A stretch of DNA of 64,000 nt, from contig JAZTWP010000091.1 in assembly GCA_045636025.1 (NCBI GenBank), forward strand, positions 1 through 64,000, written 5' to 3'. Positions 60,473 through 64,000 of this stretch are shown one piece after another. Positions within the stretch are counted from its first letter, which is position 1. Every line of letters starts with the position of its first letter. Source of the stretch: UBA1081 sp045636025. Lineage in GTDB: Bacteria > Bacillota > Clostridia > Oscillospirales > Acutalibacteraceae. Position numbers and translations under genes: made by a program. The notes below the pieces were generated by a model that did no database searches, was not told where the DNA came from, and saw only the letters and a list, made by a program, of their open reading frames with translations.

Positions 60473-61138
60473 TTATACAGCCTTATAGCCTAATCCTCTG
60501 ATTGTTACTATTGAAAAGTCGTGATTGTTTTTGAATTTGTCACGAAGTCTGTTTATATGAACGTCAACTGTTCTTTCATCTGTATCGGTATCCATATCCC
60601 AGATTTCATCCATAAGCTGACGTCTTGTGAAAATCTTATCTTTATAAGAAAGAAGCTGAAACAGAAGCATAAATTCTTTCTGAGGTAATTCTATTGTACC
60701 TTCTGAAGTTGTAACTGTGAGCGAATCGTGATTGAGAACTGTTGAACCTATGGTGATTTTTCTTTCACTTGCAATTTTTGATCGTCTGAGAAGTGCGGCA
60801 ATGCGAAGCAGCATTTCTTCATCGTCAACGGGTTTTACCATATAGTCATCTGTTCCTGCAAGAAAACCTTCTTTTTTATCAAGATGTGATTCTTTTGCCG
60901 TTACCATAAGTATAGGTGTTTCCCAACCGCATTCACGCAGAGTTCTTGTGAATTCAAAACCGTTCATCTTAGGCATCATAACATCAAGAATGATAAGATC
61001 TATATGGATTTTATCCATAACTTCAAGACCTTCTTCACCGTCGCAGGCGCAGACAGTGTCATAACCGTTCTGTTTGAGAACAGTACTTGTAAGCTTTCTT
61101 GTATTTGCATTGTCGTCAACAATCATAATTCTCAGCAT
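60473..61138 (-). CDS. OmpR-family response regulator
   Basis: 221 aa. Receiver domain (LRIMIVDDNANTRKLTS, phospho-acceptor Asp in LIILDVMMPKMNG, MVTAKES, Lys in MVKPVDDEE) and C-terminal winged helix (LPQKEFMLLFQLLSYKDKIFTRRQLMDEIWDMD). ATG 61138 is chosen because GAGGTG sits 6 bases upstream; GTG 61147 lies within that region. The kinase begins 13 bases after its stop. Targets unknown; no transporter is linked on the same strand. Confidence 0.93.
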   Translation of the reverse strand: MLRIMIVDDNANTRKLTSTVLKQNGYDTVCACDGEEGLEVMDKIHIDLIILDVMMPKMNGFEFTRTLRECGWETPILMVTAKESHLDKKEGFLAGTDDYMVKPVDDEEMLLRIAALLRRSKIASERKITIGSTVLNHDSLTVTTSEGTIELPQKEFMLLFQLLSYKDKIFTRRQLMDEIWDMDTDTDERTVDVHINRLRDKFKNNHDFSIVTIRGLGYKAV

Positions 61139-61267
61139 AAAACACACCTCGCGTTTATTATATAATATTTTTCACGGCAGTACAACCTCATTTTATAAAT
61201 AAATATAAATAACCATATAAAGTAATGTTAAACAAAAACAAATATTATATTTTGTCTGTTGTGTGCA

Positions 61268-61296
61268 TTGAAGAGAGTCTGTGTGAATGTTAAAAT
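61268..61296 (+). promoter_or_regulatory. Promoter of the MFS/GPH carrier gene
   Basis: TTGAAG (61268-61273), 17-bp spacer, TAAAAT (61291-61296). Confidence 0.5.
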
Positions 61297-61328
61297 AGAA
61301 ACATATTATTTTAAGGAATGTTATTTTA

Positions 61329-63659
61329 ATGATAAAAGAGCTTATTAATAAAATAAAACCTGTTCTTCAGGAAATTGTTTTGTATTGGAATAATCCTCGC
61401 CCCGGAGAATATGTCTGTTATCGGGAAATTGTTATGCTTAGTATAGGCTGGCTTGCACAATATTTTGTTGTACAGTTTTCAATCGGTTTCGGGGTAGGTG
61501 ATGCATTTACAGGTCAGACATTGGGAATGCAACATTCAGAATCTCTTGTTGTAGGATATATATGTCAGATTATAGGATATATTCAGGCCCCGGTAAATGC
61601 GTGGCTTACAGACAATCTCAGAAGCAAACACGGTAAATACAGAGTTTACATAAAACTTGCATTACCTCTGATGTTTCTGAATCTTATCTGCCTGTGGTTC
61701 CCGTATGAACAGCTTCGTGACGGAGTTTCACGTTATGCAATGATAGCTGTGCTTTTCCTTTTTGCACAGATTCAGGGATATGTCAGAAGCTGGCTTATAA
61801 CAGGTGTTACCAATATGGTTCACGTTATGACACCGAATACCCAGGAAAGAGCAAAGATAATGTCTGTTACATCTGTTATTTACAGCTTTGCTCCCACAAT
61901 TCTTAATGTATATATGCCTCTTATGGTTGATATCCTTCCGATTCAGGGGAATAAATTCACAATGACATATTACAGAGGTGCATTTACTCCTCTTTCTATT
62001 TTTGCTCCGCTGATTCTTGTGTCATTCTATGGTACAAAAGAAAGACTTGTTGTTCCCAAGAGCCGAATGGAAAATATGAGTTTCGGAAACTCTCTGAGAA
62101 GTGTTATGCACAACAGAATATTCTGGATCAAGTGTTTTGATGCGTGGAACGATTTCCTTGAGAGTGCAAAAGGTAATGTATGGGATATGCTCGTTTACCG
62201 TGCACACGTTATGAAGAGTACTACATACGGTATTCTCAATACTCTTTGTCATAATGCTCAGCTGTGGGCAATGGTTTTTGCTCCTAAAATGATCAAAGTG
62301 ATCGGTAAGAAGAATATTAAAGTTTTCAAGAATATCATTCAGGTTTTCCTTATTGCAGCGATAGGACTTACATATAAATCAAAGTTTGCAATTATATTCC
62401 TGTTTATAATCAACTATATAAACAGATTTGTAGATTGTGCAGAAGTTGTTGACAAGGCAATAGAATCGGATATGCGTGATACTCAGCAATATCTTTGCGG
62501 TGAGCGAATAGACGGTTCGTTCGGGCTTGTTTCAAGCTATGCAAACGGAACAGTAAGTATGGCAACAAATCTGTTCTTGCCGTGGGTTTATAAAAAATGC
62601 GGCTATGACGGCAGTGATTACTCTGTACTTGACGTTTACCTTGATTATAACCCTGACCTGCCTAACGATCAGCAGAAAAAGAATCCGAATTGTGTTCTTT
62701 ACAGTATGCTTGATGTTCTTATTACTATTTCAGTTGTCGGTGCGGCACTTGATGTTATTCCGTGGTTGTTCTATGATGTCAGTGAAACTGGTCAGAAGTC
62801 AATGATAAGAGTTATCAGAATCAGAACTCTTGTGGAAGACTTCAAAACAGGCAAAGGTGATAAAGAGAATTATATTGAAGGCTGTGAAGCTGTTTTTAAT
62901 GCCCGTAAATATAAAAATGCAGATAAACAGACTGCACCTCGTGATGAAATGAAGGCAGCACGTCTTATGCCTAAAAATACTCAGGAAGAGAAGCTGCTCA
63001 GAAAAGAAACTATCAAAGGATTAAGACACAGAATAAGTGAAATCAATGATACAAACGAAGAAATTGAAATTGCCCGTTTTGTGAATTTTGAGCTTAACAG
63101 ATTTACAACAGAATTCGGCAAAAAGCAGCTTGAACTTGCTAATCTTATTGTGAATGCAGGTGCAACAAATTTCTATGAAATTTATGAAAAAGCAATGATG
63201 CTTGCTTCATCTTTGCCTGTTTCAACCAATAAGGAAGAAAAGAGATGGCGTAAACAGGAAATAAGAAATGCAAAAGCTCTTAAAAAGAGTGCAAGACTTG
63301 CTTATAAATATTATGAAAACGGTGTTGTATTTTTTGACAAACAGAGTATTGATGACGCATACAATATGCCTGATGATACTACCGAACAGCAGAAAATCCG
63401 CCGTAAGTCTATGAAAAAGGCAAATAAAGAGATGAACAGATATACTAAGGTTGCAATGCCTTATCTGGCAGCACTCAGAATTGTACGTCTTGCTGAAGGC
63501 TATGCAGATCTTGATTCAATTCTTTCAGATTATGATAATGAAAAGTCTGAAATGCTTAATCGTCAGGCTAAGGCTGAAGAGGATGCAAGAAACCTTATGG
63601 AACAGAGAAAGCTTGATACAGAGCGTAAAAAACAACAGAGAAAACTGAAAATGAGATAA
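61329..63659 (+). CDS. GPH/MFS-type transporter with long charged C-terminal extension
   Basis: 776 aa. Residues about 30-485 are a 12-span carrier of MFS_2 type (NAWLTDNLRSKHGKYRVYIKLALPL, MVHVMTPNTQERAKIMSVTS). The last 290 residues have no membrane spans; they are rich in Lys, Glu and Arg with long helices and likely coiled coil (KKSMKKANKEMNRY, EEDARNLMEQRKLDTERKKQQRK), and should be cytoplasmic. Most family members stop near 450-480 aa, so the tail is unusual. The ribosome site (AAGGAATG) is modest. Solute not predictable. Confidence 0.82.
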   Translation: MIKELINKIKPVLQEIVLYWNNPRPGEYVCYREIVMLSIGWLAQYFVVQFSIGFGVGDAFTGQTLGMQHSESLVVGYICQIIGYIQAPVNAWLTDNLRSKHGKYRVYIKLALPLMFLNLICLWFPYEQLRDGVSRYAMIAVLFLFAQIQGYVRSWLITGVTNMVHVMTPNTQERAKIMSVTSVIYSFAPTILNVYMPLMVDILPIQGNKFTMTYYRGAFTPLSIFAPLILVSFYGTKERLVVPKSRMENMSFGNSLRSVMHNRIFWIKCFDAWNDFLESAKGNVWDMLVYRAHVMKSTTYGILNTLCHNAQLWAMVFAPKMIKVIGKKNIKVFKNIIQVFLIAAIGLTYKSKFAIIFLFIINYINRFVDCAEVVDKAIESDMRDTQQYLCGERIDGSFGLVSSYANGTVSMATNLFLPWVYKKCGYDGSDYSVLDVYLDYNPDLPNDQQKKNPNCVLYSMLDVLITISVVGAALDVIPWLFYDVSETGQKSMIRVIRIRTLVEDFKTGKGDKENYIEGCEAVFNARKYKNADKQTAPRDEMKAARLMPKNTQEEKLLRKETIKGLRHRISEINDTNEEIEIARFVNFELNRFTTEFGKKQLELANLIVNAGATNFYEIYEKAMMLASSLPVSTNKEEKRWRKQEIRNAKALKKSARLAYKYYENGVVFFDKQSIDDAYNMPDDTTEQQKIRRKSMKKANKEMNRYTKVAMPYLAALRIVRLAEGYADLDSILSDYDNEKSEMLNRQAKAEEDARNLMEQRKLDTERKKQQRKLKMR

Positions 63660-63664
63660 AAAAT

Positions 63665-63694
63665 ACGGAACTGAAAATCAGTTCCGTGTTTTTT
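63665..63694 (+). terminator. Terminator after the carrier gene
   Basis: ACGGAACTGA (63665-63674) pairs with TCAGTTCCGT (63678-63687), then a run of Ts. Confidence 0.88.
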
Positions 63695-63701
63695 TATCTG
63701 A

Positions 63702-64000
63702 TTAAGCCATAAGACTTCTTATAAGTTCAACACACTCAGCTTTGTCCATAATCTTGGGAACGGGATAGAGGGGATTACCTTCTTTGAGTGCTCTGTCTGC
63801 GATAAGAGAAATATCTTCTTCTTTTATCTGTTCGAACTTTTCAGGAATGTTCATATCCTTGTTCATTCTTCTGATTTCAGCAATAAACATCTTAGCCTTT
63901 TCTTCGTCTGACTTGCCGTTGCAATCAAGACCTGCAACATCAGCAAGGTCTGCAAGACGCTTGTAAGCTGTTTCACCGAAGTAATCAAGAACATAGGGGA
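63702..64000 (-). CDS. Iron-containing alcohol dehydrogenase, C-terminal fragment (cut by window edge)
   Basis: The frame is open to the window end; 99 residues are visible, from PYVLDYFGETAYKRLADLADVAG to IMDKAECVELIRSLMA. The helix-rich end with FGETAYKRLADLADVAGL and the terminal NPLYPVPKIMDKAECVELI matches the C-termini of the lactaldehyde reductase/alcohol dehydrogenase (FucO-like) group. It would interconvert aldehydes and alcohols with NAD(P)H. The start and active-site histidines are outside. No neighbour in this window helps refine the substrate. Confidence 0.8.
   Translation of the reverse strand, partial: PYVLDYFGETAYKRLADLADVAGLDCNGKSDEEKAKMFIAEIRRMNKDMNIPEKFEQIKEEDISLIADRALKEGNPLYPVPKIMDKAECVELIRSLMA

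Noticed and set aside
1..64000. CRISPR array, tRNA, rRNA, prophage or insertion-sequence transposase
   Set aside because: I saw no regularly spaced repeats, no tRNA-like cloverleaf in the intergenic gaps and no transposase, integrase or phage structural frames; a tRNAscan or CRISPR search was not possible.

Overview
The window is a gene-dense chromosomal stretch of a low-to-moderate-GC Gram-positive bacterium. It looks like a gut or rumen member of Clostridia (Oscillospirales/Ruminococcaceae type). The supports are two secreted proteins with dockerin domains, lipoproteins with Gram-positive lipoboxes, a lepA-hemW pair, Mini-RNase III next to obgE, nrdR, a PduL-type phosphotransacylase, several glycoside hydrolases, and many consensus sigma-A promoters (TTGACA-17-TATAAT). 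No rRNA, tRNA, CRISPR array, phage gene or transposase was recognised. Both ends cut genes: leuS at the left and an iron-containing alcohol dehydrogenase at the right.

Layout. 1-5.1 kb: end of leuS, an asparaginase-type amidohydrolase, then a lipoprotein / radical SAM-SPASM / PqqD-like operon. 5.2-10.3 kb: a GH3 glucosidase with permuted domain order, then (minus strand) a CDP-glycerol glycerophosphotransferase-like enzyme and a polysaccharide flippase. 10.4-19.7 kb: a membrane-anchored protein, two heterodimeric ABC exporter pairs and a YbaK-type deacylase. 19.7-22.5 kb (minus): a GH29 fucosidase, and a cobalamin-riboswitch-controlled ECF S component plus DUF4430 lipoprotein. 22.7-28.2 kb: acyl-CoA ligase, acyltransferase with a zinc ribbon, patatin, acetyltransferase and ROK sugar kinase. 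28.2-33.2 kb: a MITE-like palindromic repeat, a WYL regulator, and an operon of GPH transporter, metallophosphoesterase and PI-PLC.

33.2-41.9 kb is the most unusual part. A 44-residue amphipathic peptide gene with its own promoter and terminator is followed by an operon with a perfect consensus promoter. That operon encodes three tandem paralogous radical SAM proteins with B12-binding-like N-termini (about 640 aa each), a GT2 glycosyltransferase and a fourth, different B12-type radical SAM protein. I read this as a candidate uncharacterised peptide-modification (RiPP-like) or other natural-product locus. The cobalamin uptake locus 11 kb upstream would fit the cofactor demand. This is inference; no substrate is proven.

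42-64 kb: a secreted propeller-like protein, a GH2 enzyme, housekeeping genes (hemW, lepA, yitT-like, mrnC, obgE), a dockerin-bearing C39-like peptidase, a sigma/anti-sigma pair, PduL, a secreted SGNH hydrolase, and a dockerin protein with six InlB-type repeats. The last is divergent from a 42-aa lipoprotein gene, with two 20-bp palindromes 21 bp apart between the promoters. Then come cca, nrdR, a two-component system and an MFS/GPH carrier with a long charged tail. Genes mostly lie in short operons with overlapping starts and stops and good hairpin terminators.
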